DNA from: Sorghum bicolor | Lineage: Eukaryota > Streptophyta > Magnoliopsida > Poales > Poaceae | NCBI RefSeq assembly: GCF_000003195.3 | Contig: NW_018396406.1 | Location: forward strand, 320,015-384,014 | DNA length: 64,000 bases | Reading direction: 5' to 3' | Part shown: in pieces, positions 49,395 to 60,741 of the stretch | Position numbering within the stretch: position 1 is the first letter of the stretch | Layout: every line of letters begins with the position of its first letter | The notes under the pieces: model-generated | Told to the model about the DNA's origin: nothing | The model's database searches: none | What the model saw: only the letters and a program-made list of their open reading frames with translations | Translations under genes and position numbers: made by a program

Positions 49395-50543
49395 CGAACT
49401 ATTGATGGGATTCTTCTTCGATGCTTGGGTGATGATGAAGCTAGAAGTTTGATGGGAGAAATCCATGAAGGGGTATGTGGAGCACATCAGTCAGCTTTCA
49501 AGATGAAGTGGATGATTAGGAGGAATGGATATTATTGGCCGACTATACTTGAGGATTGCTTTAAATATTTCAAAGGGTGTAAAGGGTGTCAAAAGTTTGG
49601 TAATATTCAAAGGGCGCCTGCATCGGCTATGAATCCTATTATAAAGCCTTGGCCGTTCCGAGGATGGGCTATTGATTTGATCGGCCAGATTTATCCACCA
49701 TCTAGCAAAGGGCATAAGTTTATTCTAGTTGCCACCGATTATTTCACTAAATGGGTTGAAGCTATTCCTTTGAAAAAAGTCACATCGGCCAATATGATTG
49801 ATTTTGTGAAAGAGCATATCATTTACCGATTTGGGATTCCTCAAACAATTACTACCGATCAGGGCACTATGTTCACATCAGGGGAGTTTGATGAATTCGC
49901 AATCGGTATGGGGATTAAAGTGTTAAACTCTTCTCCTTACTATGCTCAAGCTAATGGGCAGGCCGAGGCGTCTAACAAAGGAATTATCAAGCTTATTAAA
50001 CGAAAAATTGAAGAAAATCCTAAGCGGTGGCACACATTGTTAAATGAAGCATTATGGTCCTATCGAATGGCTTGTCATGGATCGACCAAGGTTTCACCCT
50101 ATCAGTTGGTGTATGGACATGATGCAGTGTTGCCTTGGGAGATTAAGGCTGGATCTAGGTGACTATCTTTTCAAGATCAATTGGCTGTCGATGATTATGC
50201 CACTTTGATGACCGATGAGTTAGATGATCTAGTAGGACATCAGTTAAAGGCTTTAATGAGTATAGAAGAAAATAAGAAGAGAGTTGCTAGATGGTATGAC
50301 AAGAAAGTGAAGGCTAAGGAGTTTGCCGATGGAGACTTGGTGTGGAAATTAATTTTACTGATCGGGACTAAAAGTTCGAAGTTTGGAAAGTGGTCTCCCA
50401 ATTGGGAGGGTCCCTATCGGATATGTCGATCGGCTCCTGGTAACGCCTACATTTTAGAAACTCTCGAAGGAGTTGAATTTCCTAGAGCATTAAATGGCAA
50501 ATATTTAAAGAAGTACTATCCCAGCATATGGGTCGATGCATAA
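49395..50543 (+). pseudogene. Integrase of Tat element 2
   Basis: Same frame as RNase H. HHCC zinc region (HEGVCGAHQ...CKGCQKF), catalytic Asp at 49674 (AIDLIG), Asp at 49857 (TTDQGT) and Glu at 49965 (GQAEAS), 35 residues between the last two. A C-terminal WEGPYRI module follows. A TGA at 50160 (likely from CGA) interrupts it before the C-terminal domain. Natural end at 50541-50543 (YYPSIWVDA plus TAA). The DDE triad is intact, unlike in Tat element 1. Confidence 0.83.
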
Positions 50544-50551
50544 AAGTTTAA

Positions 50552-50655
50552 ATGCCGATAACACTCCTATCGGCTGGATTAAAATGTATCTAGGGCCGGA
50601 CTTAATGTTTCAAAAGATGCCGATAACAGTCCTATCGGCTAGACTAAATGTCAAG
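50552..50655. repeat. Duplicated hairpin unit between convergent genes
   Basis: Two copies about 66 bp apart of a segment with perfect 7-bp arms, GCCGATA...TATCGGC, around a 7-bp loop (near 50554 and 50620). It sits between the integrase stop (50543) and the stop of the antisense gene (50701). It could act at the 3' ends of both transcripts; that is inference. Confidence 0.65.
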
Positions 50656-50700
50656 AAGGCTGGGAAGCAGAGAGAAGCAAGTATCTTGCCGATGAAGGGC

Positions 50701-53700
50701 TCATATGTTTAGCAGCGCTTCGATGGCCGATATGGCACGTAGGCGGATTTGGTTGGCTGCTTCTATCTCTTTAATGTCTTCATCAGCAGAACCTTCTATC
50801 GGCTTCAACTTCTTCTTCAACTGCAGTGCTTTGCGACCATGGGCATTTCGCTCTTGCTCAAGGAGTCTGATGGTCTCTAGCAGTTGATTCTCTTCCTGTT
50901 GGGCTTGGGATAGGGCATCCTCCACTTGCTTGAGTTCTGCCAACAGGGCTTCTCGTTTTGCTGATAGGTCAGAGATCTTCTGCTTCACTGTGTCTCTCGA
51001 GGATTTCAGAATGTCGATGTTCTTGTGCTTCTCATCGGTCAGGAGCTTTTCTTTCATCATCTCCTCAGAAAGTTGGGTCTGAGCAGCTCTATCGGCAAGG
51101 CGCTGGGCAGCTTTCTGATACTACAGCTGACGACTCTCCAGATGTGCGGCCTGGAAGAGGATTTCTTCAGCATCGGCAGGAATTTGGCCTCTGAGGGTTT
51201 TGAACAGAGCCTTGCCCGGGTCAGAGTCATCGACCAGTTGAGCCGTGTCTTGATGGAGGAGAGCCGACAGTTCTTCCAACTTTGCCCTGATCTCTGCCGA
51301 TGCGATCCCAACTGCCTCGGAGGAACTTGCTTCCTCACCTTCGTCTTCCGAGATGTCAATGGCAAAGGAAAATAGGCTGTCGGGAGAATCCTGTTCCTGA
51401 AAAGGAAAACAAAGTGAGTCATTCTATGTTTAGAGCATCGGCAAATAATACTGATGGAGATTGGATGGCTTACTTGCTTCAAGGCAATCTCTCGCCTTTG
51501 ACTGGAAAATGCCGATGGAGCCACGGGTTGATCGGCCAGAGTTGCCGATGGAACTACGTCAGCTGAAAGTTAACAGAAGGGGTTATAAGGCCGAAAAAGA
51601 ATAAGTTCATCGACAGTAATGTTATAAAAGTGTGTTACCTTGAGGAGGGACGATGCTTGTCTGGATTGAAAAGAAACTACCGATGATATGATTGAACCTG
51701 CCGGATCGGTAGTTTGCTCGCCTACATCGGCTGATGTGTCTTCTGGCTGGGGTGCTTCTAATTGGGGTTCTTCTAGCTAGGGTTCTTCCGCTTGTGGTGC
51801 TTCTTGCGGTTGAGGAGGAGATGGTACTTGCTGAGTCTCTGTTTCTGGGGGAGAAGGAGAGGATTCCACCGGAATGGGAGATACCGGAGGAGGAGGAGGA
51901 GGAGTTGCTACTCTGTGGCGCTTTGCCTGTGCTCTGGTACTCTTGGCACCCTTTCTCTTTTGCTGGCTGGATTGGGGGGCATCGGCACCTTTGCTTTTGG
52001 TCCTTGCCGATGCGCTGGTTTGCTAGTACAGAAAAGAAAATTTGTGAGTACCAATGTAGCAGATGTAAAAGGAAGATCGGTATAAATGAAGAGGTTTGGC
52101 AGTTACCTTGAAAGCCTGTGCTAGAGTGGAAGCAGCTACCGATGGTGATGTCTGAGTTCTCCTGGTGGTAACTTTCTTGAGGCGTATGCCTCGATGCACG
52201 ATGGCGGCCAGGGTAGGAGCGTTGTGGCCGATTGAAGAGATGGGACCTGATGGTACGTGAGGGCCGATTTGCAGAATAGATGTTCCTTCCATTCTGCCCA
52301 CCACTGCTTGTACGCCTGAGTGATGAAGGCGGCTGGAACCCACTCTGATAAGTCTACGTCTGTATCGGCACCTGATGGCAGTTGGGCTACTCGAATCCAT
52401 TCAAGGAGGCTAGTGATGGTTTCCCTGGGCTTTATCACATCAGCATAACAGAGTGCAATCGGCAGCTGGCCGAAAGCTAACTGACGAGCTAGTGCCGATG
52501 GATTGTAGAACTCATAAGTCTGGGGGGAGGTTTTCCCACTACCAAAGAAGTTCACTGGTATGACTCTGGGAGTTACCAATGCCATCATTACTTCGTTGTC
52601 CTTGTCAAGAGCATCGTTGAACGGGTTGAAAACCAGGGGAAACATAGTGTCTGGGTCATCATAGGCCAACCATGCTCGCTCATCTCTGGCCAAACCTTCG
52701 TATAAGGTTTGGAAGAATTGGCTAACCTGATCTGGATTACCCCCTGTACCAGGCAGAACTATGACAGCTTCACCGAAGTTCAAGGGAGGGCGTGTTGCCG
52801 ATTCTTCTTCATCCAGTACATAGTTCTCAGCTATGTCCCTTGGAAAGCGCTGTGCAAAGAGGTCGAACTCAAGACGCTTGTGCATGTGGAGGCTGAGCCA
52901 CATGTTGATGAACCACCAAGGACCTCCTAAGTTACCGATAGACTGGCCGAGTAAAAGTTTCCTGGTTACTTGGTGAAGGAGGTGGTAGGCTGCTCCGAGC
53001 AGGTATCGGCCAAGCGGGAATCGGCCACCATTGGCCAGATTTTCTGCTGCTGCTAAGTAAACGGAGGTTGGTCCTGCTGATCGGCCGCAAAACACGAACT
53101 TATCTAACCACATGTTCAGGAAGCAGGTCTGCTCTTTTATGTTGACAGGGCCTGTTCGGCTGTATTTTTGGATGTACCCTAACCAACCGCCGATAGCACG
53201 AGTTTCTACCTTGGCCTTGGGTTTGGTATCGAAGAAATGGGTGCTATCGGCAGAAGATACATCTAGGCCAGTAAGCATGGCCACATCGGCAAGTGTAGGG
53301 GAAGCAGGGCCGTGGCCAAAGACAAAGGCATTGAGCGTGTCTGACCAGAAGTATGATGCAGCTATCAGCAGTGATTCATTCCTATGCATATCGGCAATGG
53401 ACAACCTAATGCATTGGTCTAGCTTTCTCTCGCCCCACTGGACTTCATTTGAGTTGCTGACCCTCAAAAACCAATCCGTCCATCCTACAGTAGGGCTGGG
53501 CCAAGAACGGAAAGTATCCTTCCACAGATCCAAAGAAAAGTTCTCGGCTCTAAAAGGAATCCTGTTGGTTTCTGCGTTAATGAGATCGGTTGGATCTGGA
53601 TCCCCTAACGGGCCAAGGCATTGAAGGTGTGGTTGATCGATGGGGATGACAATTTTGTTAGACAATTCCTAGTGGTTTTGGAGGTAAAAAACACACAAAG

Positions 53701-53812
53701 AAAGAAAAAGAAAATGTTCAGTAAGATGGATTGCGGATGAACAGGGGTGCGAGAAAAAGTACAAGAGATGGAGTGAAGAACTGACCTCAGGAATGATGAA
53801 GTTGACAGCCAT
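50701..53812 (-). pseudogene. Antisense spliced gene with plant mobile domain (PMD) and coiled coil
   Basis: Proposed exons on the minus strand: 53812-53786 (MAVNFIIPE), 53668-52107, 52022-51639, 51562-51474, 51396-50701, all with GT..AG introns. Exon 2 is the core: about 500 residues resembling the plant mobile domain (PF10536 type), with WTDWFLRV, FWSDTLNAFVFGHGP, LADVAMLTGLDV, FLNMWLDKFVFCG and WFINMWLSLHMH. Exon 3 is basic then proline/glutamate-rich (QQKRKGAKSTRAQAKRHR). The last exon is a long coiled coil (LLAELKQVEDALSQAQQEEN). Breaks are few: a probable 1-bp frameshift near 52275, a TAG in exon 3 near 51780, and a TAG at 51121. Host PMD proteins act in silencing and development; a role in the element is unknown. 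Family assignment is by motif memory, not by search. Confidence 0.7.
53669..53785 (-). other. Intron 1 of the antisense PMD gene
   Basis: CCTGAG|GTCAGTTC ... ACCACTAG|GAATTG. Splicing joins MAVNFIIPE to ELSNKIVIPIDQ in frame, which explains why the long exon lacks its own ATG. Confidence 0.6.
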
Positions 53813-53953
53813 CTTGAGGATGATTGAGGACTTCGGAGTTGGTGAAGAAGGGACTTCGTCGAAGATCTTGGAGACCTTGAATAGCGCCGCCGCCGGGAAA
53901 GTAAAGTTGGGGTTGTGGAATGATGTGATGGAGAAGGAGTACCCGAGAAGGAA

Positions 53954-53963
53954 CTATTTATAG
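53954..53963 (-). promoter_or_regulatory. TATA box of the antisense PMD gene
   Basis: Minus strand CTATAAATAG, 142 bp upstream of the ATG at 53812. It recurs at 55594-55603 in the duplicated segment. Confidence 0.65.
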
Positions 53964-54089
53964 GACAAAACGGGCAAGGGCAAAATTGACTTATCTCTTC
54001 GCCGTATCCGTGAAATCCGAGGGTACTCAGGTAGATATGGTAATTGTTCACACAGTAATCAAGGGATTGTGCAGGTGATTTGACAGGAA

Positions 54090-54295
54090 GCGGTCATTAT
54101 CCAGAGATATTTTACTGCGCGGGATCTCCTGGTCGGTCCATCGGCAGCGTCTTGTAACGGTCATATTGCCGATAGGCGAATAAAGTGGAGATAGCCGTTT
54201 GGGAGGATAAGATATGGACGTCCTGGTCAGCACATCGGCAAGTCCCTGTAACGGTAATATTGCCGATGCGCGACTAAAATGGAAATGTCCGTTTG
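54090..54295. repeat. ~94-bp tandem duplication in the 3' region
   Basis: CTTGTAACGGTCATATTGCCG near 54151 recurs as CTGTAACGGTAATATTGCCG near 54246. Units share a GATATT/GATATG start and end in TGTCC-like sequence. Confidence 0.65.
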
Positions 54296-54456
54296 GAAAG
54301 TTGAGAATTCCGAGGAATCTGCGGAAGAATCAAATCAAAGTTGTTCAGATTAAGGCTGTCGGTTACCAGATTGGGAGCATTAATTGTGGAAAGGCATCAT
54401 TACTGTAGAGAATTTCGGAGCATTAATGATTTCATACTCCGAAATTGGGGGGCATG

Positions 54457-55137
54457 TGTTGACACCGTTTTTGGGCACGTGTCCATGATTGGAAAAGTAT
54501 GGGTCGGCAAGATAAGACGGCAGTGCTTGATCTACAGGATGAGTTGCCGATGGAGGGATGGTTGAATGTGACTAAGTCCATAGGTGGTAATGTGTCTGTG
54601 CCGATGGCTACGACAAGGGAGTCTGCCGATGATATGGGGGAAGAATCTGGAAGTTGCCAATCAGTTTGTGGAGGTGTTCCAGCTTGTCACGGGGGGATAG
54701 TTTTATGTTTTCCTTAGTTATTTAAATCATTTTGTATACGGATTCTGTGTAATTTGGAATTCAAGTTCTAGTCGTGTCTGGTTGTAGCTCTTTGAGCAGG
54801 GTATAAATGTAGACCCTAGGGCCTTGTAATGAGATATCTGTCAATCAATCAAACACAAGTTTTTACTCATATTCCAGCATCTACTATTTCGACGACTTCG
54901 TCATACTTTTTCCTTTTTCATTACGAGTTCTTAAGAATTCGTCGACTTAAGCTCGGCGTGTTCTCAAGTTCCGCGTGAATACCTCTTGGCCGTGGCATCC
55001 GGGCGCATCGCTGTTGTCGGGACCAAAGTATTCGAGTTACCACCTTTGCCGATAGTAAGGTCAAATCGGCTGGCACGCCTTAACGTTTAAATCGGGTATT
55101 AGCCCTTTGTGTTTGCAGATCAGCTTTTGCATCAACA
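54457..55137 (+). repeat. LTR b (internal, diverged subfamily)
   Basis: 681 bp, TGTTGACACC...GCATCAACA, with TATAAAT at 54802-54808. The first ~240 bp differ strongly from LTRs a and c in both substitutions and small deletions; the later half is close. It is directly followed by sequence matching position 53505 inside the antisense gene. Confidence 0.88.
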
Positions 55138-56106
55138 GAACGAAAGGTATCCTTCCACAGATCTAGAGAAAAATTCTCAGTTCTGAAGGGGATTCTTGTT
55201 TGTTTCTGCGTTAATAAGATCGGTGGGATCTGGATCCCCTAACGGACCAAGACATTGGAGGTGTGGCTGATCGGTAGGGATGACAATTTTATTGGATAGA
55301 TCCTAATGGTTTTAAAGGTAAAAAGAAGAACAAAAAAATGGGGAGAATGTTCAGTAAAATAAATTGCGGATGAACAGGGATATGATAAAAGTACAAGAGG
55401 TAAGGTGATGAACTGACCTCGGGAACAGCGAAGTTGATGGCCATCTCCTCACGAAAAGGGTGATCGAAGACTTTGAGGTTGGAGAAGAAAGGGCTTCGTT
55501 GGGGTTCTTGGAGCTCTCGAACAGCGCCGCCGCCAGGAAAGTGGAGTTGGGGCTGTAGAATGATGCGATGGAGGAGGAGTGCCCGAGAAGGAACTATTTA
55601 TAGGACAAAACGGGCAAGGGCAAATCTGACTTATCTCTTCGCCGTATCCGTGAAATCCGAGGGTACTCAGGTGGATATGGTAACTGTTCGCACGGTAGTC
55701 AAGGGATTGTGTAGGTGATTTGACAGGAAGCGGTCATAATCTAGAGATATTTCACTGTGCGGGATCTCCTGGTCGGTCCATCGGCAGCGCCTTGTAACGG
55801 TAATATTGCCGATGGGCGAATAAAGTGGAGATGTCCGTTGGGAGGTTGAGATATTTCGCTGTGTGGGACTTCCTGATCGGTCCATTGGTAGCTCCTTGTA
55901 ACGGTAATATTGCCGATGGGCGAGTAAAGTGGAGATGTCCATTTGGGAAGTTGAGAAATTCGAGGAATCTGCTGAAGAATCGGACCGAAGTTGTTCAGAT
56001 TTAGGCTGTCGGTTACCAAATTGGGCGAATTAATTGCGGAAAGGCATCATTACTGCAGAGAATTTTGGAGCATTAATGATTTTATACTCCGAAATTGGGG
56101 GGCATG
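55138..56106 (+). repeat. 3' internal segment, copy 2 (between LTR b and LTR c)
   Basis: 969 bp matching 53505-54456. It holds a fragment of the antisense PMD exon, the first exon start (minus-strand ATGGCCATC near 55444), a second CTATAAATAG TATA box (55594-55603) and the PPT region before LTR c. No full gene. Confidence 0.8.
55741..55950. repeat. 104-bp tandem duplication in copy 2
   Basis: GTAACGGTAATATTGCCGAT at about 55794 and 55898. It corresponds to the ~94-bp pair near 54154 and 54248 in copy 1. Confidence 0.75.
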
Positions 56107-56823
56107 TGTTGACACCGTTTTTGGACACGTACATAGGATCGGTAGAGTGTAGATCGGCAAGATAGGGCAACAGTAACTGGTCTGCAGGAGAGTTGCCGAT
56201 GAGGATGGTTACCGATGAGGAGGCAGCCGAATGTGGCTAAGTCCATGGGTGGTGATGTGGTTATGCCGATGACCAGCATTAACCTTTGCCGATGGCTACG
56301 ATGGAGAGTCTGCCGATGATGCGGAAGGAAGTCTTGAAGGTTGCCGATTGGTCTATGGTGGCGTCCCAGTTTGTCACGGGAGGATAGTTTTATGTTTTCC
56401 TTAGTTGTTTAAATCGTGTTGTGTACGGATTCTGTTTAATTTCGAATTCGAGTCCTAGTCGTGTCTGGTTGTAGCTCCTTGAGCAGGGTATAAATGTAGA
56501 CCCTAGGGCCTTGTAATCGAGAGATCTATCAATCAATCAAACACAAGTTTTTACTCATATTCCAGCATCTACTTTTTCGACGACTTTGTCATATTTTTCT
56601 TTTCCATTACGAGTTCTTAGGAGTTCGTCGACTTAAGCTCGGCATATTCTCAAGTTCCGCGTGAATACCTCTTGGCCGTGGCATCCGGGTGCATCGCTGT
56701 TGTCGGGACCAAAGTATTCGAGTTATCACCTTTGCCGATAGTAAGGTCAAATCGGCTGGCACGCCTTAACGTTTGAATCGGGTATTAGCCCTTTGTGTTT
56801 GCAGATAAGCTTTTGCATCAACA
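56107..56823 (+). repeat. LTR c (3' LTR) of Tat element 2
   Basis: 717 bp, TGTTGACACC...GCATCAACA, with TATAAAT at 56489-56495. Nearly identical to LTR a. Satellite resumes with CCGTGTACC, the right copy of the target-site duplication. Confidence 0.92.
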
Positions 56824-57374
56824 CCGTGTACCTATCTTGCACCGAAACTAACACTATCTCCTAAGAGACCGAAGTGAGATTCTATATGACACACGTCATC
56901 TAGGAGTTCTATTGGGTGCTTCCAAATATATTTCGAAGCATATAGTACGTTCCATGCAATTCATGCACCTATCTTGCATCAAGATTAGCACTATCTCCAA
57001 ACAAAAGCAAACTGAGCTTCCACTTGAGCCCCTTTATCCAGGAGTATCATCGGGTGCATCCAAAATGGTTTCTTAGCCTATGATGCATTAAGCACAAACT
57101 GTGTACCTATCTTGCACCATAACTAACTCTGTCTCCAAACAGACCGAAGTGAGAATCCATATGACACATGTCATCTAGGAGTTCTATTAGGGTGCGTCCA
57201 AATGGATTTCTTAGCATATGGTATGTTCCATGCAAACCGTGTACCTATCTTGCATCAAGATTAGCACTATCTCCAAACAGATCGAACCGACCTTCGACTT
57301 GAGCCTCTTCACCTAGGAGTATTATCGGGTGCTTCCATAATGGTTTCCGAGCCTATGGGGCATTATGCGCAAAC

Positions 57375-58218
57375 CATGCACCAATCTTGCACCTAAACTA
57401 ACACTATCTCCAACTGGACTGAAGCGAGATTCCATATGATACACTTCATCTAGTAGTTCCATCGGGTGCATCTACAGTTCCATCGGGTTTGTCCAAATTG
57501 ATTTCTGAGCATATGGTTTGGTCCATGCAAACCGTCCACTTATCTTGCATAAAGATTAGAACTATCTCGAAACAGACAGAACCAAGATTCCACTTGAGCC
57601 TCTTCACTAAGGAGTACCATCTTGTGCGTCCAAAATAGTTTCTTAGCCTATGGTGCATTAGGCATAAACCGTATACCTATCTTGCCGCGAAACTAACACT
57701 ATCTACAAAGAGACCGAAGTGAGATTCTATATGACACACGTCATCTAGGAGTTCTATCGGGTGCTTCCAAATATATTTCTAAGCATATAGTACGTTCGAT
57801 GCAATTCGTGCACCTATCTTGCATCAAGATTAGCACTGTCTCCAAACAAAAGTAAACTAAGCTTTCACTTGAGCCCCTTTACCCAGGAGTATCATCGGGT
57901 GCATCCAAAATGGTTTCTTAGCCTATGATGCATTAGGCGCATACTGTGTACCTATCTTGCAGCAAAACTAACTCTGTCTCCAAACAGACCGAAGCGAGAT
58001 TCCATATGACACATGTCATCTAGGAGTTCTATTGGAGTGCGTCCAAATGGATTTCTTAGCATATGGTATGTTCCATGCAAACCGTGCACCTATCTTGCAT
58101 CAAGATTAGCACTATCTCCAAACAGATCGAACCGACCTTCCACTTGAGCCTCTTCACCTAGGATTATCATCGGGTGCTTCCATAATGATTTCTGAGCCTA
58201 TGGTGCACTGGGCACAAA
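57375..58218. repeat. 6-mer HOR variant
   Basis: 844 bp, A to F. The end of F is an F/H chimera (CATAATGATTTCTGAGCC then GCACTGGGCACAAACC), so the loss of the G-H dimer happened at a different point than in the unit at 1131. Confidence 0.75.
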
Positions 58219-59337
58219 CCATGCAACTATCTTGCACCAAAACTAATACTATCTCCAACTGGACCGAAGCGAGATTCTATATGATACACTTCATCTAGTA
58301 GTTCCATCGGATGCATCTACAGTTCCATCGGGTTTGTCCAAATTGATTTCTGAGCATATGGTATGTTCCATGGAAACCGTGCACCTATCTTGCATCAAGA
58401 TTAGAACTATCTCCAAATAGACAGAACCAAGATTCCACTTGACCCTCTTCACCAAGGAGTACCACCGTGTGCGTCCAAAATAGTTTCTTAGCCTATGGTG
58501 CATTAGGCACAAACCGTGTACCTATCTTGCACCGAAACTAACACTATCTCCAAAGAGACCGAAGTAAGATTCTATATGACACACGTCATCTAGGAGTTCT
58601 ATTGGGTGCTTCCAAATATATTTCGAAGCATATGGTACGTTCCATGCAATTCATCCACCTATCTTGCATCAAGATTAGCACTATCTCCAAACAAAAGCAA
58701 ACTGAGCTTTTACTTGAGCCCCTTTACCTAGGAGTATCTTCGGGTGCATCCAAAATGGTTTCTTAGCCTATGATGCATTAGGCGCAAACTGTGTACCTAT
58801 CTTACACCAAAACTAACTCTGTCTGCAAACAGACCGAAGCGAGATTACATATGACACATGTCATCTAGGAGTTCTATTGGAGTGCGTCCAAATCGATTTC
58901 TTAGCATATGGTATGTTCCTTGCAAACCGTGCACCTATCTTGCATCAAGATTAGCACTATCTCCAAACAGATCGAACCGACCTTCCACTTGAGCCTCTTC
59001 ACCTAGGATTATCATCGGGTGCTTCCATAATGGTTACTGAGCCTATGGTGCATTATGCGCAAACCATGCACCAATCTTGCACCTAAACTAACAGTGTCTC
59101 CAAACATATTGAAGCAAGATTCCATATGACACACATAATCTAGCAGTTCTATCGGGTGCGTCCAAATTGATTTCCGAGAATATGGTACGTTCCATGCAAA
59201 CCGTACACCTATCTTGCATCCAGATTAGCACTATCTCCAAACAGACTAAACCGAGCTTTCACTTGAGCCTCTTCACCTAGGAGTACCATTGGGAACTTCC
59301 AAAATGATTTCTGAGCCTATGGTGCACTGGGCACAAA
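58219..59337. repeat. 8-mer HOR unit
   Basis: 1119 bp, A-H complete. Confidence 0.78.
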
Positions 59338-60741
59338 CCATATCTTGCACCGAAACTAATACTATCTCCAACTGGACCGAAGCGAGATCCATATGATACA
59401 TAATCTAGTAGTTCCATCGGGTGCATCTACAGTTCCATCGGGTGCATCTATAGTTCCATCGGGTTTGTCCAAATTGATTTCTGAGCATATGGTATGTTCC
59501 ATGCAAACCGTGCACCTATCTTGCATCAAGATTAGAACTATCTCCAAAAAGACAGAACCAAGATTCCACTTGAACCTCTTCACCAAGGAGTATCATCGCG
59601 TGCGTCCAAAATAGTTTCTTAGCCAATGGTGCATTACGCACAAACCGTGTACCTATCTTGCACAGAAACTAACACTATCTCCAAAGAGACTGAAGTGAGA
59701 TTCTATATGACACACGTCATCTAGGAGTTCTATTGGGTGCTTCCAAATATATTTCTAAGCATATGGTACATTCGATGCAATTCGTGCACTTATCTTGCAT
59801 CAAGATTAGCACTATCTCCAAACAAAGCAACCTGAGCTTCCACTTGAGCCTCTCTACCTAGCAGTATCATCGGGTGCATCCAAAATGGATTCTTAGCCTA
59901 TGATGCATTTGGCGCAAACTGTGTACGTATCTTGCACCAAAACTAACTCTGTCTCCAAACAGACCAAAGCGAGATTCCATATGACACATGTCATCTTGGA
60001 GTTCTATTGGGGTGCGTCCAAATGGATTTCTTAGCATATGGTATGTTCCATGCAAAACGTGCACCAATCTTGCATCAAGATTAGCACTATCTCCAAACAG
60101 ATCGAACCCACCTTCCACTTGAGCCTCTTCACCTAGGATTATCATCGGGTGCTTCCATAATGGTTTCTGAGCCTATGGTGCATTATGCGCAAACCATGCA
60201 CCAATCTTGCACCTAAACTAACACTATCTCGAAACAGATTGAAGCAAGATTCCATATGACACACATGATTTAGCAGTTCTATCGGGTGCGTCTAAATTGA
60301 TTTCTGAGAATATGCTACATTCCATGCAAACCGTACACCTATCTTTCATCAAGATTAGCACTATCTCCAAACAGACCAAACCGAGCTTCCACTAGAGCCT
60401 CTTCACCTAGGAGTATTATCGGGTGCTTCCATAATGGTTTCCGAGCCTATGGTGCATTATGCGCAAACCATGCACCAATCTTGCACCTAAACTAATACTG
60501 TCTCCAAACAAATTGAAGCAAGATTCCATATGACACACATGATCTAGGAGTTCTATCGGGTGCGTCCAAATTGATTTCCGAGAATATGGTATGTTTCATG
60601 CAAATCATACACCTATCTTGCATCAAGATTAGCACTATCTCCAAATAGACCGAACCGAGCTTTCACTTGAGCCTCCTCACCTAGGAGTACCATCGTGAAC
60701 TTCCACAACGGTTTCTGAGCCTATGGTGCACTGGGCACAAA
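59338..60741. repeat. 10-mer HOR variant, first of a tandem pair
   Basis: 1404 bp. Monomer A carries the 21-bp block three times instead of twice (59410-59470). The extra dimer is an H/F chimera (60360-60460) followed by a second G. Confidence 0.78.

Larger units (their letters stand above)
53505..54456 (+). repeat. 3' internal segment, copy 1 (before LTR b)
   Basis: Begins GAACGGAAAGTATCC inside the PMD exon and runs through exon 1 of the antisense gene, its promoter and a G-rich PPT region (GAAATTGGGGGGCATG) to LTR b. It pairs with 55138-56106 at an estimated 85-90% identity. Confidence 0.8.
42966..56823 (+). mobile_element. Tat-lineage Ty3/gypsy retrotransposon 2 with three LTRs (13.9 kb)
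   Basis: Outer LTRs a (42966-43682) and c (56107-56823) are both 717 bp, differ at about 17 positions (2.4%) and are bordered by a 5-bp target-site duplication with one mismatch. A third, much more diverged LTR b (54457-55137) lies inside, followed by a 969-bp second copy of the region that precedes it. On the plus strand: PBS, gag, protease, RT, RNase H, integrase. On the minus strand an antisense spliced gene with a plant mobile domain. An archaeal-type RNase H and an antisense extra gene indicate the Tat lineage. The gag-pol frame carries at least seven stops and several frameshifts, so the copy is inactive. GCCGAT/ATCGGC is strikingly frequent throughout. Confidence 0.85.
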
